Assembly: GCF_002086455.1 (NCBI RefSeq)
Contig: NZ_MVHC01000011.1
Location: forward strand, 1-64,000
From: Mycolicibacter algericus DSM 45454
Lineage (GTDB): Bacteria > Actinomycetota > Actinomycetes > Mycobacteriales > Mycobacteriaceae
Length of the DNA: 64,000 nucleotides
Direction: 5' to 3'
In this document: one piece after another, positions 17,439 to 29,900 of the stretch
How the letters are laid out: each line of letters starts with the position of its first letter
Numbering within the stretch: the first letter of the stretch is position 1
Notes under the pieces: generated by a model
Seen by the model: only the letters and a program-made list of their open reading frames with translations
Databases searched by the model: none
Told to the model about the DNA's origin: nothing
Translations under genes and position numbers: made by a program

Positions 17439-17483
17439 ACGTCAACGGTCCCCTGCACCCCCCGCGCAGGGGACCGTTGACGT
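17439..17483. terminator. Perfect 18-bp inverted repeat (possible terminator)
   Basis: ACGTCAACGGTCCCCTGC (17439–17456) is matched exactly by its reverse complement at 17466–17483 across a 9-nt loop. It lies 40 bp after the vapC stop. There is no T-run, so it may be a mycobacterial tail-less terminator or a protein-binding site. Confidence 0.5.
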
Positions 17484-17890
17484 CAGCCCGCGAAGCCCGT
17501 CGGTGAACCGGGGCGTGGCCTTCGGACGCACCCGGGCGGCGAGACCGCATGCCGCCCCCTGGGACTGCGACGGTGCGGAACCGTCGCTAACTTGTCGCTT
17601 ACGTTAATGACCGTTTGCGCTCAGTCAAGTCCCCGCGAATTAGTGCACGGTCATCCGGATAATCGGACAGCGCCAGGCGTCGCTTGCACCCGCGCCGAAC
17701 ACGGATTACTTGGTTCCACTAAGTACCTATGTTGAGCTGCTATGTTTCCGCCAAAATCTTCGCGACGCCGCGCCTCGCCACCCCAAAGCGGCGACGAAGA
17801 CCGGTGCACAGCAATCGAGAAATTCTCAGCATAAACATATCTTCATCGAGGCGGAGACGAGCCCATTCGGAGCAGCGATGGGCCCAAACG
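17484..17890. other. Intergenic region between vapC and the giant PGRS gene 3' end
   Basis: About 400 bp. It is GC-rich at first and AT-richer from ~17580 (ACTTGTCGCTTACGTTAATG). No ORF with a ribosome site or known product was found. An antisense frame that continues into the PGRS gene here is a composition artefact. Confidence 0.4.
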
Positions 17891-17926
17891 CCACCGCGGC
17901 CCGGTCGAAAGACCGGGCCGCGGTGG
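17891..17926 (-). terminator. Terminator of the giant PGRS-type gene
   Basis: A perfect 16-bp stem (CCACCGCGGCCCGGTC and its complement) with a GAAA tetraloop, 17 bp after the stop at 17944. On the minus strand it is followed by GCGTTTGGGCC. The stem core CGGCCCGGTC recurs in the terminator of the paralogue at 35814. Confidence 0.75.
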
Positions 17927-17943
17927 GTTGTGGTGCGGATTCG

Positions 17944-20900
17944 CTACGGGGCGTCCGTACCGGGGGTGCCGGCCTCGCCGGGCGTTCCGTCGGCCTGGCC
18001 GTCACCGCCGTTCCCACCGTTGCCGGCCGTACCGCCGGCGGGGGCGTTGGCCGAGGCGCCGCCGGCACCACCGGCGCCACCGGCGCCAGTGTTGGTCGCG
18101 TCGACGTAGGTGCCGCCGCCACCGCCGACACCACCGTTACCACCGGTGCCACTGAGCCCATCACCGTGCTTGATGCTGCCCAGCCCACCATCGCCACCCT
18201 TGCCGCCGACCGCGCCGTCGACGCCGCCGGCACCGCCATTGCCACCGTTACCACCGGTGGCGCTGCCGTCGGAAGTGGTGCCGTCGTAGCCCTGGACGAG
18301 GCCCTGACCGCCGTCACCACCGGCACCGCCGGTTCCGTCAACGCCATCGCCGCTGTTACCGCCGTTGCCGCCGATCCCGATGCCGCTGGCGGTTCCGCCG
18401 GAGCCACTACCACTGCCGCCGGCTTGGACCCAGCCCATGCCGCCGGCGCCGCCCTTGCCGCCATCGCCGGCGCCGCCGTTGCCGCCGATTCCGGTGCCCG
18501 ATGCCGTGGAGCCCGGGACCTCGGTCGAAAGGTGCCCCTGGCCGCCGCTACCACCCTGGCCGCCGTTGCTGGCGTCACCGCCGTTGCCACCCTTGGCGGT
18601 GCCGGTGACGGTGCCGTCGCCGTTGCCGTACGTGCCGATATTGCCGTCGCCGCCCTTGCCGCCGACACTGCCGTCGCCGGTGCCGGTGCCACCCACGCCG
18701 CCGATGGCTTCGGTCCCTCCGTCACCGGCCGTGCTGCCCGCAGCGAGGGAGTGGGTCAGCAGGATTCCTTGGCCGCCGTCGCCGCCTTCACCGCCGGCCA
18801 GGCCTTCGCCGCCGTTTCCGGCGGTGGCGGTGCCCGCCACATGGCTGCCTGCCGAAAGAGCACCGAGCCAGGCTTTCCCGCCGTCGCCACCGATGCTGTC
18901 GATGCCATCACCGGCGCCGCCCTTGCCCGCGGTCGCGGTGCCAGTGGCGGTACTGGTCGATCCGGTTGCCTGGACAACGCTCTGCCCGCCGACGCCGCCG
19001 GCGCCGCCGTCGGTTCCGGTACCGCCCTCACCACCGATGGCATGGGCATCGGTAATCGTGCTGCCATTCGTCGCGGTGACGGTGGCATCGCCTCCGGTGC
19101 CCCCGACGCCGCCGTTGTCGTCACCCTCCCCGGCGTTACCGCCGGTCGCCGAACTACCAGAGATGGTGCTGCCCGCCCCACTGGCAGTCAGGCTCGCCGA
19201 ACCGCCGGCAGCAGTCTCGCTGGCATTGCCGCCGGTGATCGTGCTGCCGGTGATGATGCCGCCGTCGCTCACGTTGGCCGTAGCCGCGCCGCCGGCGAAA
19301 TTGGCCGTGTTCTGACCGCTGGTGATGATCGTGTCGGTGACACCGCTCCCGGAACCACTGACGATCAGCGAGTTATCGGCGCCGGCACCACCGTCGAAGC
19401 CGTTGGGCCCGCCGTTAATACCGTCACCCCCGACAACCTGGCCGTCGTTGATGGAACCGTCGTCGGAGGCCGACATCGTCGCCGTGCCACCAGCACCGCC
19501 CGTCCCTCCGGCGCCGGTGGCCGAGCCGGCTCCGCCGGCACCACCGGCACCACCGGTTGCGCTGCTACCGGTGTCGGTGCTGGTGATCGAGCCACCAGTG
19601 TCGGCGGTGATGTTGGCATTGCCGCCGGCACCACCCGCACCGCCGGCGTTGCCGCCGCCGGCCTCGCCGCCGGCACCACCCTCGCCGCCTGTTGCGGTGG
19701 CGTCGGCCGAGCTGGTCTTGGAGAAGGCCTCGATGCTGGCCGTACCGCCCGCACCGCCGACCGCCGACGGCGCGCCCGCACCGCCCTCGCCACCGTCGCC
19801 GCCGGTCACCTCACCGGTAATGGTGCCGGCGCTGCCGTGCGTGACCAACTGACCGCTGGCCATCGCACCGCCGAGGTAAGCCCGGCCACCGTCGCCACCG
19901 GCGGCGCCGTCGATGCCGTCGACGGCGTCGCCGCCGTCACCGCCGGAACCAGCCTTTGCGGTCCCACTGACGTCGCCGCCCCCATCAGCCCGGATGTCGG
20001 CACGAGCACCCGCACCACCCTGGCCACCGACGCCGCCCAGGGCATCGTTGAGGCCGCCGTCGCCGCCGCTACCACCGACCGCCACACCATTTACGGTGCT
20101 GGCGTAGCCGTAGATCGAAGCGACACCACCGGCGCCACCGTCGCCGCCGTTACCGGCCCCACCAGCACCACCGGTCGCCTCGCCGCTCCCGTTGCCGTCC
20201 GGCGCCCAGCCCACAACCTGGCCCACACCACCGGCACCACCGGTGGCGCCGTCGGTGCCCGCACCTCCGGCACCACCCTTCGCGATGCCGTCGGTCACGA
20301 CGCCCTGACTCAACGAGAGGATCTGGCCTCCACCGCCCGCGCCGCCGTTGCCGCCGAGGGTGCCTTCACCACCGGCCCCGCCGGTAGCGGTGCTGTCGAC
20401 AACCTCGTTGCCGTTTCCGCCCTGGACGGCGGCGAAACCGCCAGCACCACCGGTGCTGTCCAAGCCGATACCGTCACCGCCGGTGCCACCGGTGGCATCG
20501 CTGCCGGACACCGTGTTATTGGGCAGGTTGTCGTTGTTCTGGTCGATACCCGCCGTCACACTGGCCCACGCACCAGCACCGCCGGTACCGCCGTCTTCGC
20601 CCTTACCACCGGTACCACCGGTGGCGGTGCCATCGGTGACCGAGCTGTTCGCACCGGCCGCCTGGACACTGCCGTCACCGCCAGCACCACCGGTGCCACC
20701 GTTGATGCCCTGGCCACCGCCACCGGCGATCGCCGTGCCGTGATCGACGGCGCCGCCATAGGTCGCCGTGACATCGGCATTACCACCGGCACCACCGGTG
20801 CCGCCGTTGGCGTCTCCCGCGCCGGCCTTACCACCAGTGGCAGAGCTGTCGGTGACAGAGCTGTTTGCGCCGTCAGCAGTGACGCTGGCCGAACCACCGG

Positions 20901-23900
20901 TGGCCGTGTCGGTACTGTGCTGACCGGTCGCGGTGCTGTCGCTGATGGCACCGCCGTTGGTGGCCTGCACGACGCCGCTTCCACCTGCGTGACCAGCGGC
21001 ACCGTTGCCGCCGACCGCGCTGCTGTCGGTGACGTGCATGCCGGTGTCGTTCACATCAGGGCCGTTGCTGGTGTGCCCGATCCGGCCCTCACCGCCGGCG
21101 CCGCCGTTAAGACCGTTGGCACTGTCACCGCCGTTACCGCCGGTCGCAGACCCGTTGTCGATGGTGCCGCCGTAGCCGCCGGAACTGATCCGACCGGTAC
21201 CACCGGCACCACCAGCAAGACCGTCGCTGCCCTGACCGCCGTTACCGCCCTGGGTCACACCGGTGACACTGCCACCGCCGCCGCCCTGCATGTCGGCACG
21301 GATCTGCGCGTCACCACCGATACCACCGGTGCTACCCACCCCGATGCCGTCGCCACCGTTACCGTTGATGGCTGTACCACCAGCCTGGGCGCCCTCACCG
21401 AACGCGGCGACCTGCGCGTGGAAGACAAACCCACCGCCGACACCACCATCGAGTCCGTCACCACCGTTACCGCCGGTCACCACGCTGGTCGGATCAACCA
21501 CAGCCCCGATACCGGCACCGTAAATCCGCGCACCAGCACCGGCACCACCGGTCCCACCATTGCTCCCATCAGAGGTGGCGTCACCGCCGTTACCGCCAGT
21601 CGCGGTACCACCAGCCGAACCACCGTCTTGGTAGTAAGACCCCGTAGCAATCCGCGACGAACCACCCGCACCACCAAGGCTGTTGTCACCGGTGCCGTTA
21701 CCACCGTCACCACCGGTGGCCTTACCAGTCACGTCGCCACCCAAATGGGCCGTGTGCGTGTTGTCCTGGTAGAGGGTCCACAGCTCGGCTGTACCACCGG
21801 CACCACCCTGGCCGCCGTCAGCACCGTTACCACCGACACCACCGGCCGCCTCAGCGTCGGAGACCGTGCCATCCAGCTGAGCCACCACCTGCGCGGCACC
21901 ACCAGCACCACCAACACCGCCATTGCCATCGCCAACACCAGCGGCACCGCCCGTCACGGTCACATTGGTGACGTCGCCACCCAACCGGTCAGCCGTGCCG
22001 TTGTCCGCCAGCGACGGCAGTGTCCCGCCCGCCATGACACTGGCCGCACCACCAACAGCGGTGTCGGAGCCTTCACCACCGGTCACGTGGGTGTCCTCGA
22101 TGTGGGAGCCGTCGGTGGCGATCAGGGAGGCCGCACCACCGGCACCGCCGGCACCGCCGTCACCACCGGTGACCGAGCTGGTAGCCACGGAGCTGTCCGT
22201 CCCGACGGTCGCGGTGGCGCTGCCGCCGGCCCCGTTGACACCACCGTGGCCACCATCAACATCAAGACCGTTGACAGTACCGCCAGTAACCGTGACGGTG
22301 GCACCACCACCCTTGCCGGTGCCCGTACCGGCGTTACCACCGGTGAGGTGAGCATCAGCGACATTGCCGCCGCCGGTCACGGTCAGGCTGCCCGAACCAC
22401 CCAGCGTGGTGTCGGTGCTCTGCCCAGCGGTCACCGAGCTGTCAGCGACATGACCACCATCGGTGGTGATCCGCGCCCCAGGCCCCTGCTGGGTACCGGC
22501 ACTGTTACCTCCGGTGACGTGACTGTTGGTGATGGAGTCGTTGGCACCCTGGGCGTTGATCACCGTGTCCGAGGCCACCCTGCCGTTAGCCCCAGGAACC
22601 CCAGCACCACCGTCACCACCGGTAGCGGTGCTACCCAAGATGGTCGAACCTTCCCCATTGGCCTGGATGTAGGTGTAACCACCCTGACCACCCACAGCCC
22701 CCGCACCGGTGGCGTCACCACCGGTACCGGCAGTCGCGATGCCATTCGCCGTGGCATGGTCGTTCAACGCCGCGACCTGGCCGCTGAAGCCGTTGCCGCC
22801 CGTGCCGCCGTCGTAGCCGTTGCCACCGTTGCCGCCGTGGCCAGCACCACTGGCCTCGGCGCCATCGCCGCGGGCGACCACACTGCCGCCACCACCCTTG
22901 CCGCCCGTACCCGCACCGGTCGCATCACCACCGTTGCCGCCGTGACCACCGGTGGCAACACCGTGCGCAGTACCACCGGAACCATTCCAGGCCCCTTCGA
23001 CGTTGGCGCTGCCACCGTTACCACCCGTGCTGCCCGCGCCGGTACCCACACCACCATTACCAGCCGTGGACTGACCGTAGGCAGTCCCGTCCTGGCCCGC
23101 AGTCACCTGCGCGAAGCTGCCGCTACCACCCTTGCCGCCATCGACACCAGCACCACCTTGGCCGCCCTGGGCAATAGTGGCCGCCCCGTTGTCGTCGGTC
23201 ACCGTGCCACCGTTGGTGACAAAGGTGTAACCGGCACCACCGGCACCACCCTGACCGCCGTTCTGACCCGCACCACCGTCACCGCCGGCGGCCTGAGCCA
23301 GACTCGAGTCACCGGCGACACCGATCGAGCCATCAGAAGCCCGCACGATCGCCACACCACCGTTACCGCCGGTCGCACCGGAGCCATCCGCAGCACCACC
23401 GTCACCACCAGTGGCGTTACCAGAGGTGTGCTCACCGTTACCGACGATCACACCCTCATTGGTGACACCGGCATCAACGAAGGCATCACCACCAGCACCC
23501 GCCTTACCGCCGAGCTCACCAACACCACCGTCACCGCCCTGGGCCGTGCCCTCAGCAGTGGTGTCAGCGCCACCCGCCGCAACACGAGCCGCACCACCAG
23601 CACCACCACTACCACCGGTGCTGCCGCTGTTACCAGCACCACCAATGGCATGACCATCAGTGACCGCGCCACCCTCCTGCGCCCAGACACTGGCAGCACC
23701 ACCAGCACCACCCGTGCCACCATTGGCATCACCAGCGCCGGCCTTACCACCGGTCGCAGAACTGTCAGTCACCGAACTGCCGGTGCCGTCAGCGCTGACA
23801 CTGGCCGCACCACCGGCCACACCGTTGACGCTGTCGCCCGCGGTGGCGCTGCTGTCGGTGATCACACCACCGTCGGTGGCGGTCAGTGTGCCCTCACTGC

Positions 23901-26900
23901 CGGCCTTGCCGTTACCGAGAGCACCGCTGCCACCCTGCCCGCCGGCTGCAGAACCACTGGCCTTACTGCCGCTTCCGTCGGCCGAAACGGTCGCCTTGCC
24001 GCCAGCACCACCGGTACCGACACCGCCGTCGCCGCCCTTACCGCCCTCTGCCGTACCGCTCGCGCTACCACCGTTAAGGGCCGTGATGGCAGCGTTGCCG
24101 CCCGCACCGCCCGCACCACCACCGGCGAGGTCCTCACCACCGCTACCACCGGCACCACCGGTGACCTCGGCGTCAGAGACAGTGCTGCCTGCTCCGACCG
24201 TGATGCTAGCGGTACCACCCTTGCCTCCGGCACCAGTGTCGGTTCCGGCGGCGCCACCGTCACCACCGGTGAGCGTGCTGTTCTCCACCACACCACCATC
24301 GGCGACGACGCTGGCAGTACCGCCCGTAGCGGCACCCCCACTGCCATCACCACCGTGGACAGTCGTGTCGATGACCTCGCCGCCGTTGGTGGCACTGATA
24401 GTGCCCCAACCGCCCGCATTCCCGGCGCCGGAGTTACCGCCGACGGCGTGGCTGCCACTGATGTAGTCACCACCGCTGCCGGGGTTGCCGCCGTCGGCGC
24501 CCGCGAAGATCGTGGCCCGGCCACCCCGGGTGCCGTTGACACCATCAGCACTGTCACCACCCCGGCCACCGGTCGAGGAACTGTCCTCAATGGTGCTGTT
24601 GGCCGAATTGGTCTGCACGTAAGCCTGGTGACCATCACCACCAGTCAGACCATCACTGCCGGTACCGCCATCACCACCAATCGACGTGCTACCGGTAACC
24701 GTGGAGTTCTCACCCAACGCCCGGACCCAGCCGATCGCGCCGTCACCACCCTTGCTGCCCACACCGTCACCGGTGCCGGCATTGCCGCCATAGGCCTGGT
24801 TGCCGGTGGCAGTGGCACCATCGGCCAGCGCCGAGACCTGACCACCCTGACCGTTGCCGCCGGTACCGCCATTGAGGCCATCGCCACCGGAACCACCGAC
24901 CGCAATGCCCTGCGCTTCAGCACCAGCACCGCCAGCCAGGATGGAACCGCCACGGCCCAGCCCGCCAGTACCACCGCCGGTCGCGTTACCGCCGGCACCG
25001 CCGGTCGCATGACCGGAGGCGGTACCGCCGTTTCCGCCCAAACCACCGGGTTGTCCGTCACTCCAGGCCGCCTGGATACCGCCCGAACCACCGGCACCGC
25101 CGACACTGTCGGCACCTGTGGCATTGCCACCGACCCCACCGATCGCCGTGCCGGACGCGTCGCCGCCGGTCCCGAAGCCTTCCTGCCCGGCATAGACCAA
25201 CCCGGCACCACCCTTACCGCCAACGCCGCCATCGCTACCGGTACCGCCACTAGCCCCGGTGACCGTCGCGTCATGAACGACGCCGCCCTGCTCTGCGCTC
25301 GCATAGCCGACGCCGCCGGCACCACCCGTGCCACCGGTGTCGCCGGCACCACCGGCACCACCGCTGACAATGGCGTTGTCAACCTGGCCACCCGAGTTGG
25401 CCTCGACCGTTGCGCTACCACCGACACCGCCGGTACCACCATCAGCATCACCCGCACCGGCATTACCGCCGGTGGCAGAGCTGTCGGTCACCGAGCTGCC
25501 GGTGCCGTCGGCGTACATGATCGCGTCACCGCCGGCGGCGGTGTCGCTGGCGTTACCGCCAGTGGCATCGCTGTCGGAGACCAACCCGCCGGCGGTCGCT
25601 GACACGCTCGCTGCGCCCCCAACACCACCTGCACCGCCGTCGCCGCCGGTAACCGTGGTCCTGATGATCGCGCTGCCGGTCCCGTCGACAATGGCCGTCG
25701 CCGCGCCGCCGTCGAAACCGTCACCGGCGTTGCCGCCGGTCACGGTGCTGTCGGCGACACTGCCACCGTTGGTGACCGCCAGCGAGGCACCGCCACCAGA
25801 GGCGGTGTCGCTGTCTTGACCGCTTTGGACCGTGGTGTTGGCGATGGTGCCGCCGTCGCTGGCAGTCATCGCGTTGTCGGCACCGTCGTGGCCGACGACA
25901 CCGTTGAGACCGCCGTCGCCGGCGGCGCCACCGTTGACCGTGCCGTCGGTGATGCTGCTGCCCGCACCGTCGGCGTGGATCGTCGCAGCGCCGCCAGTTC
26001 CACCGTGACCGCCGGCCGCGGTGGTGGTTCCCGCGCCACCGTTGCCGCCGTCGGCGCCGGTTGCGGTTCCGGTGGCGGTACCGCCGTTGGTGCCGCCCAC
26101 ATAGGCGCCACCGCCCCCGCCACCGCCGGCACCGCCGAAGCCCGGGCCGGTGGCATCGCTCACGGCGCCGCCGCCGCCGGATCCGCCGGACCCACCGATC
26201 GCGCCGGTGCCGATGCTGGCGCCCTTACCGCCGGCTCCGCCGTCACCGCCGTTGCCGGCCGCACCGCCATCGGCCGCCGCGCCACCGGTGCCGCCGGTAC
26301 CACCGGTGCCACCGGACTGGGCGATCAGCGCGCCGCTGCCAATGCCGTCGCCGTCACCACCCTGGCCGCCGGTACCGCCGTCACTGGACGTGCCCGCGCT
26401 GCCGGCGTTGCCGTCGCTGCCACCGGTACCCGTACCGGCCAGGCCAACGGCACCAGCCGCACCGCCCTCGGCGCCGTTACCGCCGTTACCGCCATCGCCC
26501 GCGACGTCACCGCCGCCGCCGCCGGCACCGTCACCACCGTCGCCCGCGGTACCGGCGTTACCACCGTTACCGGCGTCACCGCCGTCGCCCGCGGTACCGG
26601 TGGCGCTGGCACCGCCCACAGCGCCGTCACCACCGGCGCCACCGGCACCGGCGTTACCGCCATCAGTGCCGGACTGGCCGCTGCCGGCCGGGGCGGTCCA
26701 GCCCGTACCGCCGTTACCGCCGTTACCGCCGTTGCTGCCGGTAGCGCCCTGGCCACCATCGCCGCTGACACCGTCGGTGCCGGTGGCCGAGCTACCGCCG
26801 GCGCCGCCGTCACCACCTTGGCCGTACTGGTAGCCCCCCGGCGCCCACGTGACGGGCTCACCACCGGAGCCCTGCCCGCCGGCGCCGCCGTTACCCGCGG

Positions 26901-29900
26901 CCTGACCCGGCAGCGCATCGCCACCGTTGCCGCCCTGGCCGCCGTCACTGTTCGTGCCGCCGTCACCACCGTCACCGCCTTGACCACCGTTGCCCGAGCC
27001 GGCCGCGCTGCCACCGGCGCCGCCTTCGCGGCCCACGCCGCCCCAGCCGCCGACGCCGCCCTGGCCGCCGTTGCCGCTCAGGCCGCCGTTGCCGCCGTTG
27101 CCGCCAACGGCGGTGGTGTTGCCACCATCACCGCCGCTACCGCCGGCACCACCATTGCCCGTGGCACCCAACGCATCACCGCCGGCACCGCCGACACCAC
27201 CCCAGCCGCCTACGCCGCCCCAGCCACCGTGGCCGCCATTACCGGTACCGGTCGCATCCCCACCGTTGCCGGCCACCGCACCCGCGGCACCGCCATTGCC
27301 ACCGGCACCGCCGACACCACCGTCACCATCGACTGAATCACCACCGGCACCGCCCGATCCGCCGCCGAGGTTGTTCGTACCACCGGCGTTGCCGCCGAGA
27401 CCACCGTCGCCGGTTCCGGTGCCGTCACCACCGTTGCCACCGGAACCGCTCTGCCCCGCGTGGCCGCCGGCGCCACCTGCGCCACCGGTGCCCGTCCCGA
27501 ACGCGGTGCCACCGGCGCCACCGCCGGCACCGTTTCCGCCCGACGAACCGTTGCCACCCTTGCCGCCATCACCGTCGGCCGCGGTCGAATCCGAACCCGC
27601 ACCGCCGTTTCCAGCGTTACCGCCGGCACCACCGGCACCGCCGGCACCACCATCACCGGAGCCGAGCGCGTCACCGCCGCCACCACCCAAGCCGCCGTTG
27701 CCACCGCGACCACCGTCGCCACCGTCCTGGCCGACACCGTCGGCATCCGACACGCCGGCCGAACCGTGACCACCATTACCGGCGGCACCACCTTGGCCGC
27801 CGGCACCACCGTGGCCGGTTCCCGCGCCCTGACCGCCGGCGCCACCATGGCCGCCATCACCAGCTTGAGCACCCTCGATACCGGCGTTACCGGCCGCAAC
27901 CGCCGACCCATCGCCGCCGTCACCACCAGCACCGCCAACACCACCAGCACCGCCGGTGCCCTCCACGGACACATCACCGCCGGCACCACCATTGCCGCCG
28001 AGACCACCGGGACCAGCGGGGAAAAGAGCCTGGGAGTCCGAACCACCAGCACCCTCACCACCGTTACCACCGGCACCACCGTTACCGGTGGTGGCGTCAC
28101 CACCACGGCCACCATTGCCGCCCGCACCACCAACAGCAGGTTCAAAGGCAGCACCCGCACCGCCATCACCGCCGCGGCCGCCATCACCGACCGAGCTGGC
28201 AGTACCGCCATCTCCACCATTGCCGCCGGCCTGGCCGACCGGGATAGGACCGACCAGGTAGAAGCCCTCGCCGTCGCCGCCTTGACCGCCGTTACCGCCG
28301 CCGCTACCGGTGCCCGCAGTGCCGTCGTCGCCATCACTGCCACCTGCACCCGCGCCAGCCAGACCGACGTTGCCGGCCGCACCGCCTTCGGCGCCGTTAC
28401 CACCGTCACCGCCGTCACCACCGGTGTTCGTGCCGCCGCCACCGGCGCCGTCACCGCCATCACCGGCCGTGCCCGCGCTGCCGCCGTTGCCAGCGTTGCC
28501 GCCATCACCGGCGTTGCCGTTGGCGCTGGCGCCGCCCGCGCCACCGTTGCCTCCCAGGCCGCCGGCACCAGCGTTACCGCCGTCACTGCCGGATTCACCA
28601 CTGCCAGCCGGGGCGGTGTAGCCGTGACCACCGTCGCCGCCTGTGCCACCGCTACCGGCATTACCGCCGTGGCCACCGGCACCTGCAATCGAGCCACCGG
28701 CACCACCGGCACCACCGTTACCACCGGTGCCGCCTACGCCACCCTCAGTGCCGTCGGTGTTGCTGTCGGTACCGGCATCGCCGGCCAGACCGGTGGCGCC
28801 GTCACCACCGTGGCCGCCGGCCCCGCCGTTACCGTGGTCGCCACCCTTACCACCGGCGCCACCGTGACCGCCCGCGGTCCCCGGCACAGCACCTGGATCG
28901 GTGGCTGCGTTGTAGCCGTCGCCGCCCTTGCCGCCGTTGCCGCCGGTGGTCGGCGTGGCACCATCCGTACCTGTTTGACCCGCGGTCGCGCCGGTGCCGA
29001 CCTGGCCGGCCTCGCCGCCGGTACCGACGTTGCCGCCGTCGCCGCCCTTGCCGCCTTCTGTGTTGATGGCATCGCCATTCGCGCCGTCGCCACCATTGCC
29101 GGCCGCGCCACCAGCGCCACCATCACCGGCGTTACCACCGGTGCCGGTGCCGCTGCTACCACCGTTACCACCGGTGCCGCCGGTGCCACCAGCGCTGCCG
29201 TCTTCACCGGCATCGCCGGGATTGACACCGTTTTGGCCGTTGTAGCCGGCACCACCGGCACCACCGGTGCCACCGTCACCACCGTCGCCATCGGTGGCAC
29301 GCGTGGTCCCATCGATCTCTAGGCCGCCCTTACCGCCATCACCACCGGTGCCACCGTCACCACCGGTACCGCCGTCGACACCCAACGAACCGGCCTCACC
29401 GATGTGGCCGGTTCCACCGTGGCCGCCGTCGCCACCGATACCGGCGGTGCCGTCATCACCACTGTCAGCCGTACCGCCCTTACCGAGCCCACCGGCACCG
29501 CCCTTGCCGGCATCACCACCGGCACCACCAGCGCCACCGGCATAGCCATCGAGGTGGGTGTCGGTGCCATCAGCACCATCAGCACCCCGACCACCAGCAC
29601 CACCGGAACCACCAGCACCACCGACACCGCCCAGGCCCAGCTCACCAGCCGTGGAACCCGAGCCGCCAGCACCACCGGAACCACCGTTACCACCATTGGT
29701 GCCCGACTCACCAGCACCACCAACAGCACCGTCACCAGCACCTTCGACCGCGTCGGTGCCCGACTGACCCTCATAGCCCGCACCACCGGCACCACCGGTG
29801 CCACCATTACCACCGACGCCATCGGTGGCACGCGTGTTGTCGACCTCTAGACCGCCCTTACCGCCGTCACCACCGGTACCGCCGTTGCCGCCGTTACCGC

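Noticed and set aside
17484..17700. Possible tRNA or small RNA in the spacer after vapC
   Set aside because: No cloverleaf or conserved tRNA boxes could be fitted; only the inverted repeat at 17439–17483 is clear.
17710..25602. Plus-strand open frame of 2,630 codons opposite the giant PGRS-type gene, and similar long ones at 25816–27336, 27460–29322 and 32185–35343
   Set aside because: Gly-Gly-x codons (GGN) on the minus strand leave almost no stops on the other strand. The products are low-complexity Ala/Thr/Gly or Pro strings without domains, start signals or promoters.
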